Shown piece after piece: positions 1 to 8,493 of a stretch of 64,000 nt of DNA (position 1 is its first letter; every line of letters starts with the position of its first letter). The notes under the pieces are model-generated. The model saw only the letters and a program-made list of their open reading frames with translations. It had not been told where the DNA came from and did no database searches. This DNA is from Nitrospira sp. (GTDB lineage Bacteria; Nitrospirota; Nitrospiria; Nitrospirales; Nitrospiraceae), in contig JBAOHZ010000009.1 of NCBI GenBank assembly GCA_037045225.1, forward strand, positions 3,396,001 to 3,460,000. Reading direction: 5' to 3'. Made by a program: the position numbers and the translations under genes.

Positions 1-1
1 G

Positions 2-1060
2 CAGGCCACCGAGGGGTCTGCTGCTGAAATCGCGTTCTACGATCTAACCGCTCAACCCCGCTCCGTTCCTGCGCTCTATAGTCAACGGTACGAATATTAT
101 CTGGAGGTCGGCGCACGGGTGGCCGGTCAGCTCCGTGATGCTTCGACGATACTTGATGTGGGCTGCGGCATCGGTATCCTGACGACCTTCTATGCAACAC
201 GTTGTCCGGCATCGACCATTGTCGGGATCGATCGCTCGCCGGCGTCCATCGATCTTGCTCGACAGCGGGCGCAGGAGCTGGGTTTGACCAATGTGCGCTT
301 CGAATGCCGGGATCTGGATCGACAGGATCTCGCCGGGTCTTTCGACCTGATCGTCGCGACCCATACGTTGCTGCAGGCGGAGCAGGAGCCGGGTCTGCCC
401 AGTCGAGACTGGAGCACGTTCGCGCGCTCAGGAGATGCGCAGGCGCAGCGAGAATTCGAACAGCGGACCGGCGTGGGCGTGAGGCTGGATCGGCTTCGTG
501 CCGGGTTGGCTCTCGGTGGCCGCATGGTAGTCTTCGAAAAAACGAGACAACTCGCCCGCCGCATTCCATTCCAGCGCGCGCTTGCCGCTCGCGGCTTTCG
601 ATTACTCGCACCGCCGGAGCCGGTGCGGTATCGTTCCGTGGAGGAAGTCGCGGACGATGGTCCGTTGTATGTGGTGGGAGTCGTGCCCTCGGAGCGGGCA
701 TTGCCGTGGGATGAGTTACCGGAGGCCGATGGCATGCCCCCGCTCGATCTTGCGGCTATGGGATCGATGCAGGCACAAGACGACCAACCGCTCTATGAAA
801 ACCATCAGAGTTCGGCGGAGCAGGCGTGGCTCTCGCTCCCGGCGAAACACGTGACCAGCCAGGTCACCCGCACCGAGCCGGACGGGCGGCAGTTGCATGT
901 GGAGTGGGGGCGTGCAGGGCTGTTCGTCTATCTCTATTGCGCCAACAGCTTCGACCAGCGTCAATTGGTCGTGATTGAGCCGGCCCGCGCTGCTGTGCTG
1001 GAAACCTACTATCAGGAAATTACCGGAGAACAGCCTGTCGGCGGGAAGGAGTCCCTGTGA
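2..1060 (+). CDS. SAM-dependent methyltransferase, 5'-truncated by window edge
   Basis: A class I S-adenosylmethionine methyltransferase. The frame is open from base 2 with no stop, so the true start lies outside the window. The SAM-binding motif I reads ILDVGCGIGILTTFYA, followed by an acidic strand end (IVGIDRS) and a motif II-like stretch (FDLIVATHTLL), which is the usual Rossmann order. The region after the catalytic domain is longer than in minimal methyltransferases and matches nothing I recognise, so the substrate is unknown. The stop codon overlaps the start of the nucleotidyltransferase gene, so the two are probably co-translated and may act on one glycan or nucleotide-sugar pathway; that link is inferred from position only. 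Confidence 0.8.
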   Translation, partial: QATEGSAAEIAFYDLTAQPRSVPALYSQRYEYYLEVGARVAGQLRDASTILDVGCGIGILTTFYATRCPASTIVGIDRSPASIDLARQRAQELGLTNVRFECRDLDRQDLAGSFDLIVATHTLLQAEQEPGLPSRDWSTFARSGDAQAQREFEQRTGVGVRLDRLRAGLALGGRMVVFEKTRQLARRIPFQRALAARGFRLLAPPEPVRYRSVEEVADDGPLYVVGVVPSERALPWDELPEADGMPPLDLAAMGSMQAQDDQPLYENHQSSAEQAWLSLPAKHVTSQVTRTEPDGRQLHVEWGRAGLFVYLYCANSFDQRQLVVIEPARAAVLETYYQEITGEQPVGGKESL

Positions 1061-1911
1061 TGACGCCTGCGATCGACCGGCCGGACGCGTCGTCATCGGC
1101 CGTACAGGAAGTGGTCGGTCTGGTGCCCGCGGCCGGGTTGGCGAAACGCTTGCAGCCCTTTCCTTGTAGCAAGGAGGTCTATCCGGTCGGTTTCGTGCTG
1201 GATCGGCAGACCGGGAAACCAAGGCCGAAAGTTGCGGCTCACTACCTGTTGGAGAAGTTCAGTGCCGCCGGAATCACGAAGGCCTATCTGGTGATTCGAG
1301 ACGGCAAATGGGACATCCCGAACTACTTTCGAGACGGCGGGTTTGTCGACGTGTCGCTTGCCTACATTGTGATCGCCGGGTCGTTGGGACCGCCGGATAC
1401 CATCGATCGCGCGTATCCATTTTTGGAGCAGAAGCGTGTGGCCTTCGGCTTTCCCGATATTCTCTTTGGCCCCGACGATGCCTATCGGCAGTTAATCGCG
1501 ACGCAAGAGCGAACCGGAGCGGATGTGGTCTTGGGACTGCATCGGGTGTACGACCATCGGGTCTGGGATATGGTGGAGTGCGATCCCGACGGCCTCGTGC
1601 GGAACATCGTGATGAAACCGGCGGCGACGACGTTGACCTACGGCTGGTGCTGCGCGGTTTGGACACCGGCTTTCTCGGAATTTCTCCACCGCTTTCTGCG
1701 CGCGGAGGAGACGCACCGCAATTTGGCGCAATTAGCGAATACCGCCCATGATCCGGGCGGGGATTTAGCCATGGGGGTGGTCTTGCAGGCCGCCCTACAG
1801 GCAGGGCTGTTGGTACAGAGCGTGATGTTCCCCCATGATACCTATATCGACATCGGCACGCCGGAAGATCTTGCGAAAGCGGTGCGTCAGTTCAACCTGC
1901 CAGCACGATAA
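1060..1911 (+). CDS. NDP-sugar nucleotidyltransferase (NTP_transferase family)
   Basis: Likely transfers a nucleotidyl group to a sugar 1-phosphate. The N-terminus reads LVPAAGLAKRLQPFPCSKE, the family's nucleotide-binding loop with AKR in place of the usual GTR and a downstream lysine in the expected place. An acceptor-domain motif (FGFPDILFGPDDAY) and the C-terminal YIDIGTPEDL typical of the fold are present. The length of about 283 residues is that of short RmlA-type enzymes without an added acyltransferase domain. ATG 1060 overlaps the stop of the methyltransferase; an in-frame GTG lies 3 bases earlier, and GGAAGGAG sits just upstream. The exact sugar cannot be told from sequence. Confidence 0.82.
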   Translation: MTPAIDRPDASSSAVQEVVGLVPAAGLAKRLQPFPCSKEVYPVGFVLDRQTGKPRPKVAAHYLLEKFSAAGITKAYLVIRDGKWDIPNYFRDGGFVDVSLAYIVIAGSLGPPDTIDRAYPFLEQKRVAFGFPDILFGPDDAYRQLIATQERTGADVVLGLHRVYDHRVWDMVECDPDGLVRNIVMKPAATTLTYGWCCAVWTPAFSEFLHRFLRAEETHRNLAQLANTAHDPGGDLAMGVVLQAALQAGLLVQSVMFPHDTYIDIGTPEDLAKAVRQFNLPAR

Positions 1912-1920
1912 CCCCGACAC

Positions 1921-4900
1921 TCACGGATAAGCCGCCAGGAGCTGTTCGGCGATCCTGAGGCGATCCTGGTCCTCCGGTTTCTTGCACTGTCGCCGACAAG
2001 CCGCGCAGAATCGCAGGCGGCCGGCAATTGAGCTGATGTCGCGCTTCTTGTTATAGAAAAACGGACAATCGGCCGGCCCTACGTCGGGGAGATGGGGAAT
2101 GAGGTCCGCCACCACGGCAGCCGCCAGGTGCGCCATCATCCGTTCGACCGTAAATTCCCCACCGGTCAACTGATCGAGGAGGTCGAACGTGGACACAATG
2201 GAGAGGCGTTCGCTCTTTCCCGGTTCAAGCGGCCAATAGTAGAGATGTTTTTTGTTCCCGCTCTTGAGCGGGAAGTTGATCATGCACACCAGTCGATCCA
2301 AGCCCAGTTCTTTGGGTTTGTTTTTCAGCCGCTCATAGAGGGTTTCGGCGACCACGTAGGCCTGGTTCTCATCCTGTTCACGTCGCCAGGTGCCGATCGG
2401 CGCCGGGAACGAGACGGTTTCAAACGAATAGACATTCTGCACGTCTGTGAGGTGATCGCAAATTTCAGGCAAGTGGGGGATCATGCGATGCGCATTCCAC
2501 ATGCCGATTTTGATCCGGTCCTGCATGGCGCGTCTGCGCTGCCGCACCGAGGCGGTCCTGGTGCGATCATACTCGGCTGCCGGTCTCGGTACACAAATGC
2601 GCTGAGCTGGGTTGCGTGCAAAGACGACCGGTACGGCCCAATCGATGGCCTCTCCGGAAATCGCGTAGTTGACCGCCACACGCGCTTCACGTGCGGCATC
2701 GCCGATGGACTGCCCCATGGCCAGCGCCCAATAGAAATGGCGGGAAAAAGATGTGGCCGACACGTCCAGTACCGGGTATTGATTGGCGACGACGGCAGGG
2801 ACGCCGCCGGCGATCAACGCCTGCGCCACGCCTCGGTTGAAGTCTTCGCGCCCGCCCTGTCCGGTTTCGCAGGCGTTCAGGCACACCAGACGAATGCCGC
2901 GTCGGCACACGATCTGCCGGAGCGTGGTGGAATCCAGTTCCTGCACGCCGCCGTCGGCATTTTGGAAGATGAGATACCCGCAGTCGTCCTGCTCCCGATA
3001 GTCGCCATGTCCGATGAAGTGCAAGATGTCGAACGGGGCGGGGGCGCTTTCGAGTGCGCGATGTAGCAGTTCAGGTGTGGCATCGAGCAGGAGTTCCACG
3101 TCCGCCAGTTTCGCATCGAGGAGCCGGCGGAATCCGCTCCGGATGACGTCTGTCTCTTCCTCGACGGACAAGGCAGCCAATCCCAGCGGCTGTGCGACAA
3201 CGACCAGGATGCGCATGGGGCCGCTTCGAGCCGGTATACGTTCGGCTGGAATGGATGTGAGCACGTTGCGTGTGAAATTCACTTCCTCAAGCGCCAGGAA
3301 GGTCTTGCGATCCGGATCGTGGATGAATTCCCATGCCTGTCTGGCCAGCCAATGATTGTCGGAGGTAAAGATCAGGTTCAGCCGTTGCGTGACCTGTTCA
3401 GACCGTGCCGCATCGTACAGACGTCGAATCTGGTCCGGAAAAAGCGCGTTGAACAGGGCGCCGCCGAATTTCTGGAGGTCTTTCTCTCCGGGCAGTTGAG
3501 GGTAACGGGGATCGCCGTCGATGTAGCCGTGGATGTGTTGTTGCATGGCATCGATGTCCTGCCACTGCGTCGATGCGTGGTCCGGCTTGGTGCGGGTGTT
3601 ACTCGCCTGGTTGCCCGTCCCGATGTGCACGGTTTCCATCACTCGCGCGTTGCGGAAGGTGGCGATGAGCGTGGCAATCGAATCGTTCGGGTCCGGATCG
3701 ATGAGGGCGAGTTGGAACACGTCGTCAGGCTCGGCGTTCGGGGGCAGCGATCCCATAGGCGAGACGGCCCGTAAGGCGGGAGCCGCAGTTATGGCCGGGG
3801 AGGCGGTCGCCGGTTGCTCATGCGCAGCACCGGCTGCGAGGGTGAGACGCGCTTCGACGCGAACGGCGCCCCGTCGCTTGCCGGACGGCAGGTCATGGTC
3901 GATGTCGACAGGCGCGGCGGGCTGAGCTTCTCCACGGAGGGCGCGGACTAAGAAGTCTACCGTGCCGGGATCGTCGAAGAAGTTCATATGGTTCACCGCC
4001 TTCTGTTGCGGCAGGTTTCCTCCCAACCCGAAGCATCCGATGCGATCACCTGGTATCGTGACCCCTCCGCCGCTTCCGGCATCCACCCGCCAGCCGCCTT
4101 CGGTGGGAACAACGAGATCGTTTGCCGTTGGAAAGAAGAGATCCGCGCCCGCGTCGAGGAGTCGCTGCAACGTGCCGGCGTCAGGTTCGAAGTTCGCCAC
4201 CAGCGCGGAATAGGCCTGACTCGGCGGGTTGGGCGCAGCCTGTAAGGCCTGGATGATGCCGCCCTTGTTGTCCATTGAGGCTAGGCCAGGTAACCCGCCC
4301 ACGAGGCGGCGCGCGATCCAGGAGAGGGCTTCGCTGACAAATTCGACGCCGGTGGTGAAGGGATTGACGGGAAAGAGTTCCAGGACGTTGGAGAGCCAGT
4401 TCGTGTATTGGGTGACATGGTCCGGTGACGCCAGGGGAGTGCCTTCATTCGGGCTGGCGACGAGCACGGCACGGCCGATCACAAACCGATCGGCCAGCGA
4501 GCCGAACAACTCCCGGCGCTCCACGAGATGCCGTAACACCAACCCTCCGCGCGAATGGGTGATTACGTCGAAGGTGGTCGGGCGATTGGGCAGGGCTTCG
4601 AGCAACATCTGCACGTTGTCTTGCGGCGTGCGACTCAGGGTAAAGTGATCAAATCCATACATGCGATTGCCGTACAGCGCCTGCAGTTCGTCAAAGAAGG
4701 TCCTGCCGTTACGGCCTTGCGTTTGTGCCAGCGAGCGGAAGGCCGCTTTGGTGCTGGAAAAGGTGCCGTGGATAAACAGGAGATTCCGCTCCGACGCGCT
4801 CAACGTCTTCAAGTCTGCGGCCGGCAGGCTTGCCTCTCCGCCGAGACTTTCAGCGGTCAAGGACAACCACCCTTCCCGTTGTTTTTTCAGTTTCCAGGTG

Positions 4901-5397
4901 GCCGTTTCCCAGAGGAGCGCGAGTTTCGAGAGGGCGAAGTCGGCGATCTTCCCGGCGACCTTTAAGACCACAGCTTTGATCGCCGCACTGATGAATCCGC
5001 GTCGGCCGCCTGCGTCGGGGATGGGCGCGGCCGGCACCGGAATCGAAAACCGATAGATCCTTTTTGCTCCTCGGCCTGTGCCGCGCCGGGCCGGTTCCGT
5101 CGGCATATGGAAACGGATGGCTCCGGACGCGTATCGGGTCATCACGATATAGGCATCGTCGGGACCACCTTCGACATCCAGCGTGAGGGGAGCCGGAGCC
5201 GCCTCGCCTCGTCTGGTTTTGGGGGTGGCGGTGAGGCTTTGTTCGACCTGCCAGCGTTTCGTCGCCGTGAGATTTTCCAGAAAGGGATCGGGTACCTCGC
5301 CCGCTGCTCTTCTCCCTCCACGAGTCTGAGCCGTCGCACGAACGTCCCAGCCGTCTGCCGTCGACCAGCTTACCGCACCGGATTTTTTTTGCGCCAT
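1921..5397 (-). CDS. Alpha/beta hydrolase + CHAT domain fusion protein
   Basis: A 1158-residue multidomain protein with no signal peptide, so probably cytoplasmic. Residues about 200-480 form a lipase-like alpha/beta hydrolase: LLFIHGTF gives the oxyanion region and ITHSRGG the nucleophile elbow, with Ser about 282. Residues about 700-940 form a CHAT (caspase HetF-associated with TPRs) domain, with catalytic His in HFIGHGDY (about 796) and Cys in CLNACETGQGG (about 842). The last 200 residues are unfamiliar and end in a cysteine cluster (CAACRRQC, with an upstream CPFFYNKKRD) that could bind zinc. CHAT proteases act in bacterial defence or programmed death, often cleaving a partner protein; a role here is inference. 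It is transcribed away from the contractile injection locus and is separated from it by a gene remnant. ATG 5395-5397 is the first start in the frame. Confidence 0.85.
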   Translation of the reverse strand: MAQKKSGAVSWSTADGWDVRATAQTRGGRRAAGEVPDPFLENLTATKRWQVEQSLTATPKTRRGEAAPAPLTLDVEGGPDDAYIVMTRYASGAIRFHMPTEPARRGTGRGAKRIYRFSIPVPAAPIPDAGGRRGFISAAIKAVVLKVAGKIADFALSKLALLWETATWKLKKQREGWLSLTAESLGGEASLPAADLKTLSASERNLLFIHGTFSSTKAAFRSLAQTQGRNGRTFFDELQALYGNRMYGFDHFTLSRTPQDNVQMLLEALPNRPTTFDVITHSRGGLVLRHLVERRELFGSLADRFVIGRAVLVASPNEGTPLASPDHVTQYTNWLSNVLELFPVNPFTTGVEFVSEALSWIARRLVGGLPGLASMDNKGGIIQALQAAPNPPSQAYSALVANFEPDAGTLQRLLDAGADLFFPTANDLVVPTEGGWRVDAGSGGGVTIPGDRIGCFGLGGNLPQQKAVNHMNFFDDPGTVDFLVRALRGEAQPAAPVDIDHDLPSGKRRGAVRVEARLTLAAGAAHEQPATASPAITAAPALRAVSPMGSLPPNAEPDDVFQLALIDPDPNDSIATLIATFRNARVMETVHIGTGNQASNTRTKPDHASTQWQDIDAMQQHIHGYIDGDPRYPQLPGEKDLQKFGGALFNALFPDQIRRLYDAARSEQVTQRLNLIFTSDNHWLARQAWEFIHDPDRKTFLALEEVNFTRNVLTSIPAERIPARSGPMRILVVVAQPLGLAALSVEEETDVIRSGFRRLLDAKLADVELLLDATPELLHRALESAPAPFDILHFIGHGDYREQDDCGYLIFQNADGGVQELDSTTLRQIVCRRGIRLVCLNACETGQGGREDFNRGVAQALIAGGVPAVVANQYPVLDVSATSFSRHFYWALAMGQSIGDAAREARVAVNYAISGEAIDWAVPVVFARNPAQRICVPRPAAEYDRTRTASVRQRRRAMQDRIKIGMWNAHRMIPHLPEICDHLTDVQNVYSFETVSFPAPIGTWRREQDENQAYVVAETLYERLKNKPKELGLDRLVCMINFPLKSGNKKHLYYWPLEPGKSERLSIVSTFDLLDQLTGGEFTVERMMAHLAAAVVADLIPHLPDVGPADCPFFYNKKRDISSIAGRLRFCAACRRQCKKPEDQDRLRIAEQLLAAYP

Positions 5398-5463
5398 GAT
5401 GTGCTCCCACTGTGCTCGTCAGACCGAGCGTCATTGATTCATGTGGTCATGTAGTTCATCGTG

Positions 5464-5523
5464 CGTCCCTCGTGAAGCGCCACGTGGCGCGATTCCGAAA
5501 CGAGCGACGATTCACGAGGGACG
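5464..5523. repeat. Inverted repeat with embedded 14-bp palindrome
   Basis: Two 13-base arms, CGTCCCTCGTGAA (5464-5476) and its exact reverse complement TTCACGAGGGACG (5511-5523), enclose a perfect palindrome GCGCCACGTGGCGC (5477-5490) that directly adjoins the left arm. It lies in the gap upstream of the CHAT gene. The CGTGAAGCG core recurs in both cobalamin riboswitches of this window, so this is probably a dispersed palindromic repeat of this genome and not a gene-specific operator. I see no coding sequence between 5398 and 5702. Confidence 0.7.
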
Positions 5524-5702
5524 AGAGACGGTAGTTCGCACCATGACCGTCTCGACCTGGTTGCGCTTATCCCATAACCGCACAAATCAGGCAAGCGCTT
5601 CCTTGAGGAGCAGAGGGGAATACACGTATTACGGCGACGGTGATGCTGTCGCTCGTGAGCAACCTGGGTATACGACGAGACGTCCAGGGTGTTCTCGTCT
5701 GG

Positions 5703-5951
5703 TTATGGCTCGATCGTCTTGCCCCACTGCTTCAAGAACGGGGCGATCGTATCGATAGGGATAGGGAAGATGGTGGTCGAGTTTTTCTCGGCCGCGATTT
5801 CCACCAGGGTTTGCAAGTAACGGAGTTGCAGGGCTGCCGGGTTTCGGCTGATCACCTCGGCGGCATCGGCCAGGCGCCGCGAGGCTTCGAATTCACCTTC
5901 GGCATGGATGACCTTGGCGCGACGTTCGCGCTCCGCTTCCGACCCAGTCAA
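5703..5951 (-). pseudogene. C-terminal remnant of an SPFH/stomatin-like (slipin) gene
   Basis: The 82-residue frame carries the characteristic C-terminal region of bacterial slipins: ERERRAKVIHAEGEF, then LADAAEVIS, PAALQLRYLQTL and EKNSTTIFPIPIDTI. Intact slipins are about 250 residues with an N-terminal membrane hairpin and the SPFH domain; none of that is present upstream. Homology breaks at about 5945, just before EAERERR, where the frame changes to unrelated residues, and the only start available is TTG. I read it as a truncated gene left by deletion or recombination and not as a functional product. Confidence 0.75.
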
Positions 5952-6509
5952 GGAAGGGCGGGAAGAAGCAATGGCCGACAGCAGAGGGAGCCAGAGAGGG
6001 AACCAACGCCGATGTCGTTGAGCAAGGATGCACTCGGATCAACTCGCGTGTGGTTGTGTGAGGCGGTCGACGTCGGAGAGGCCTGGTGAAGAGCGCGATG
6101 TTTCCCAAGAGCCAGACAGTGGATTGGGACGGAGTAACCAGGATGTGCCCCACCGATGGCGATGGCGCATGGCCAGGTTCGGCGTCCTGTGTTATAAGAG
6201 CCTACGTTGCGGGTCTACGCAATGAACTGTATCCAATATCATTAGGGACTGTATCGAATCACATACAGGCGGGTGCCGGCAGCGTGGCCATCTGCGAGTG
6301 AAGCCACTCGTCCTCGCAACGTTGGGCTATTCAGAATATGGATCGTGCGCGGAGTTTGTCGATGGTGTCTCGTTCTGATCTAGCGGGTGGGCGCAGCGCA
6401 TCTTGGATGGTACGAATGGTGCACATTTACTGAGAAAGGCGGTTTATTCCTGTCGGTTGTTCCCAGGCAGGCGCGCAGAAAAGCTTCTCACAGCATAAGG
6501 GTGAGTCGG
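5952..6509. other. Non-coding gap before the sigma-54 activator gene
   Basis: The frames here look like chance or antisense readings, with no conserved motif. The gap probably holds the promoter of the activator gene, but I cannot place -35/-10 boxes with confidence. Confidence 0.4.
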
Positions 6510-7964
6510 ATGAAGGACTGTATCAGAATCCTCTTGGTCACTTCGGACGATGAGTATCGTACCTGGTTCGATGAGCCTCACATTGTCAACGTTCTGCAAC
6601 GCCTCTTGCCTGGAGGATACGTAGAGTTCTACCGGGTGTCGGATCCTTCGGCCACCGTTTCATATTCCCCGCACGTCGTGCTGTTTCACCCACCACTTTC
6701 AGATCGTTCATTGGCGCAGTGCCTTGTTGATGTAGTCGGTCGCTGGCCGGACGTGCCGATACTCGGATTGTTCGCCGCGGAGTATGGCCGATGGCCACAA
6801 CTCTTGAACGACATTCCGGCGGAGTTGCATGATTTTGTCTTGTGCCCCGTCGACGGAGACGAATTGGCCCTGCGAATCGGGCGGGTCCTCGCAGCCGGGC
6901 AGCGATCGAAACCGTGTGGTATCGATCGGTCTCACCGCGTGAGGATTGATTCGCTGGTGGGGGAGAGCGCGGTGTTTCAGGCACAGGTTGAGAAGATTCC
7001 CCTCTTCGCCGATGTGGATGCGACGGTGCTGCTGCAAGGTGAAACCGGGACCGGGAAGGAAGTGTTTGCCCGTGCGCTGCACTATTCCAGCGCCCGGAAG
7101 GACCATGCGTTCATTCCCATCAATTGTGCGGCGCTCCCCGATCAGTTGTTTGAAAATGAATTGTTCGGGCATGTGAAGGGCGCGTACACGAGCGCGGCCG
7201 GCGAGCAGGGCGGGCTGGTCCTTGAGGCCGAGGGAGGAACGCTGTTTCTTGACGAGGTCGATGCGCTCAATCCATATGCGCAGGCGAAACTGCTGCGTTT
7301 CGTTCAATACCGGGAGTATCGCCCGCTGGGCTGTTCACGCACGAAGTTGGCGAATGTGCGGATTATTGCGGCATCGAATCATGATCTCCGGCAGGCCGTG
7401 ACGGACCGGCAGTTTCGCGAAGATCTCTTTCATCGGCTCAATGTGTTGTCGCTGGTGGTGCCGCCTTTGCGGGAGCGCGTGGAAGACATTCCGTTGTTGG
7501 CCAATCGGTTTCTCCAGCGTTTCCGGAGAGCGGACGGGCAGGGCCCGCGACGACTGTCCGAAGATGCCATCCAGAAATTGATCGCGTATGCCTGGCCGGG
7601 GAATGTGCGGGAGTTGGAGAGTACGCTCCAGCGGGCCGTCGTCATGTGCGCGGGCGAGACGATTCACGCGCAGGATATCGAGTGCGCGGGGGAGACGCCC
7701 AAGCCGCTCTGTCTGGATGGGTCGCTGCGCGCGGCCAAAACCTCCGCGACCATGGATGTCGAACGGGCCTACCTTGTCAGAACGCTGGTGACGTTTCGAG
7801 GAAATGTCACGCATGCGGCCAAAGCGGCAGGCAAGGAGCGGCGCAGTTTTCAACGACTGCTTCGAAAATACGGGATCGAACGAGAAGCGTTTCAGAACGA
7901 TCCGACCGGTCCATCGCATGATTGTCCCCCGTCCTTTCAGACCCCCTTCGACGGCCGCGCGTAA
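6510..7964 (+). CDS. Sigma-54-dependent activator (NtrC-type bacterial enhancer-binding protein)
   Basis: A 484-residue activator of RNA polymerase-sigma54. Residues 1-130 resemble a receiver domain (MKDCIRILLVTSDDEYRTWF) but I cannot identify the usual phosphoacceptor pattern, so control may not be by phosphorelay. The AAA+ domain has Walker A GETGTGKE (about 180), a sigma-54 contact loop reading GAYTSA (about 223) in place of the usual GAFTGA, Walker B GGTLFLDEVD (about 245) and REDLFHRLNVL. The C-terminus (GNVTHAAKAAGKERRSFQRL) is a Fis-type helix-turn-helix. ATG 6510 is preferred to an upstream in-frame start because AAGGGTGAG precedes it and the family's N-terminus begins here. It sits directly upstream of a -24/-12 promoter that leads into the contractile injection genes, so it is very probably their dedicated activator. 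Confidence 0.93.
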   Translation: MKDCIRILLVTSDDEYRTWFDEPHIVNVLQRLLPGGYVEFYRVSDPSATVSYSPHVVLFHPPLSDRSLAQCLVDVVGRWPDVPILGLFAAEYGRWPQLLNDIPAELHDFVLCPVDGDELALRIGRVLAAGQRSKPCGIDRSHRVRIDSLVGESAVFQAQVEKIPLFADVDATVLLQGETGTGKEVFARALHYSSARKDHAFIPINCAALPDQLFENELFGHVKGAYTSAAGEQGGLVLEAEGGTLFLDEVDALNPYAQAKLLRFVQYREYRPLGCSRTKLANVRIIAASNHDLRQAVTDRQFREDLFHRLNVLSLVVPPLRERVEDIPLLANRFLQRFRRADGQGPRRLSEDAIQKLIAYAWPGNVRELESTLQRAVVMCAGETIHAQDIECAGETPKPLCLDGSLRAAKTSATMDVERAYLVRTLVTFRGNVTHAAKAAGKERRSFQRLLRKYGIEREAFQNDPTGPSHDCPPSFQTPFDGRA

Positions 7965-8044
7965 GTTCCTCATCGGCGCGGCAGTTGTGCCGCACTCGCC
8001 ATCGTCCTGATATTGAAGGCCGTTTTAAATTTCGCACCGCCATG

Positions 8045-8089
8045 TTGCTGCGGCTGGAATGCCGCACCTGCAATTCCACTAGTGGGATT
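8045..8089. promoter_or_regulatory. Candidate upstream activator sites (two dyads)
   Basis: Two dyad-symmetric elements lie side by side. The first has arms TTGC-TGCGGC (8045-8054) and GCCGCA...GCAA (8061-8073). The second is centred on the perfect palindrome CCACTAGTGG (8076-8085), extended by AAT/ATT flanks to 8072-8089. They are also bracketed by GTTTTAAA (8022-8029) and its reverse complement TTTAAAAC (8093-8100). Their centres are about 70 and 93 bases upstream of the predicted transcription start at about 8150, a little closer than classical enhancer sites. Binding by the upstream activator is inferred. Confidence 0.5.
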
Positions 8090-8123
8090 CCCTTTAAAAC
8101 GCTATGCCGAGCATGCATCCGAG

Positions 8124-8139
8124 TGGCACTGCTTTTGCT
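8124..8139 (+). promoter_or_regulatory. Sigma-54 (-24/-12) promoter of the eCIS operon
   Basis: TGGCACTGCTTTTGCT matches the sigma-54 consensus TGGCAC-N5-TTGCW, with GG (8125-8126) and GC (8137-8138) separated by the required 10 bases. The expected start is near 8150, about 40 bases before the first gene. An NtrC-type activator gene ends 160 bases upstream, which gives strong contextual support. Confidence 0.85.
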
Positions 8140-8189
8140 GCTTCCCCCAAGAGTGCCGTGATGAAACGGGGCTCCGGGGATCAAGCCGG

Positions 8190-8468
8190 ATGGAAGAGCA
8201 GGATGCAGAGTTCAAACGCAGCATTCTCGACTACCTGGTTCGTCACCCTGGTGCGAAGGACACGCAGGAAGGAGTGCTGAATTGGTGGATTGCCGCACCG
8301 TGCCTGGATGATGGTGCGGAGCGCCTCGCGGTCGAGGCGCTGAACAAGCTGGTTGCGCAAGGCTGGGTCTTGAAACGCGAGACATCGAGCCAGCCGATCT
8401 ACAGCCTGAATCATGCGCGCCTGGAGGAGATACGAACATTTCTGACACAGGACGGAAACGACAGGTGA
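8190..8468 (+). CDS. Small winged-helix-like eCIS operon protein
   Basis: A 92-residue first gene of the injection operon. Alternating predicted helices (FKRSILDYLVRHPG, AVEALNKLVAQGWVLKR) followed by a short strand pair (SQPIYSLN) look like a small winged-helix fold, with a Trp-rich NWWIAAP in the middle. No membrane segment or cysteine motif is seen. The frame stays open upstream to 8013, but that part would precede the mapped promoter start, so ATG 8190 is used; its ribosome site is weak (CCGGGGA). Function is unknown. It could be an operon regulator or a structural accessory; its position next to the sheath is the only clue. Confidence 0.65.
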   Translation: MEEQDAEFKRSILDYLVRHPGAKDTQEGVLNWWIAAPCLDDGAERLAVEALNKLVAQGWVLKRETSSQPIYSLNHARLEEIRTFLTQDGNDR

Positions 8469-8493
8469 ACGTCCTAAGCCGAGGAGGATGAGC

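Noticed and set aside
2092..3066. 324-residue plus-strand frame inside the CHAT gene
   Set aside because: Antisense of the CHAT domain; no ribosome site and no domain.
8013..8189. N-terminal extension of the first eCIS gene
   Set aside because: It would include the -24/-12 promoter and the candidate activator sites in the coding region; ATG 8190 lies after the predicted transcription start.
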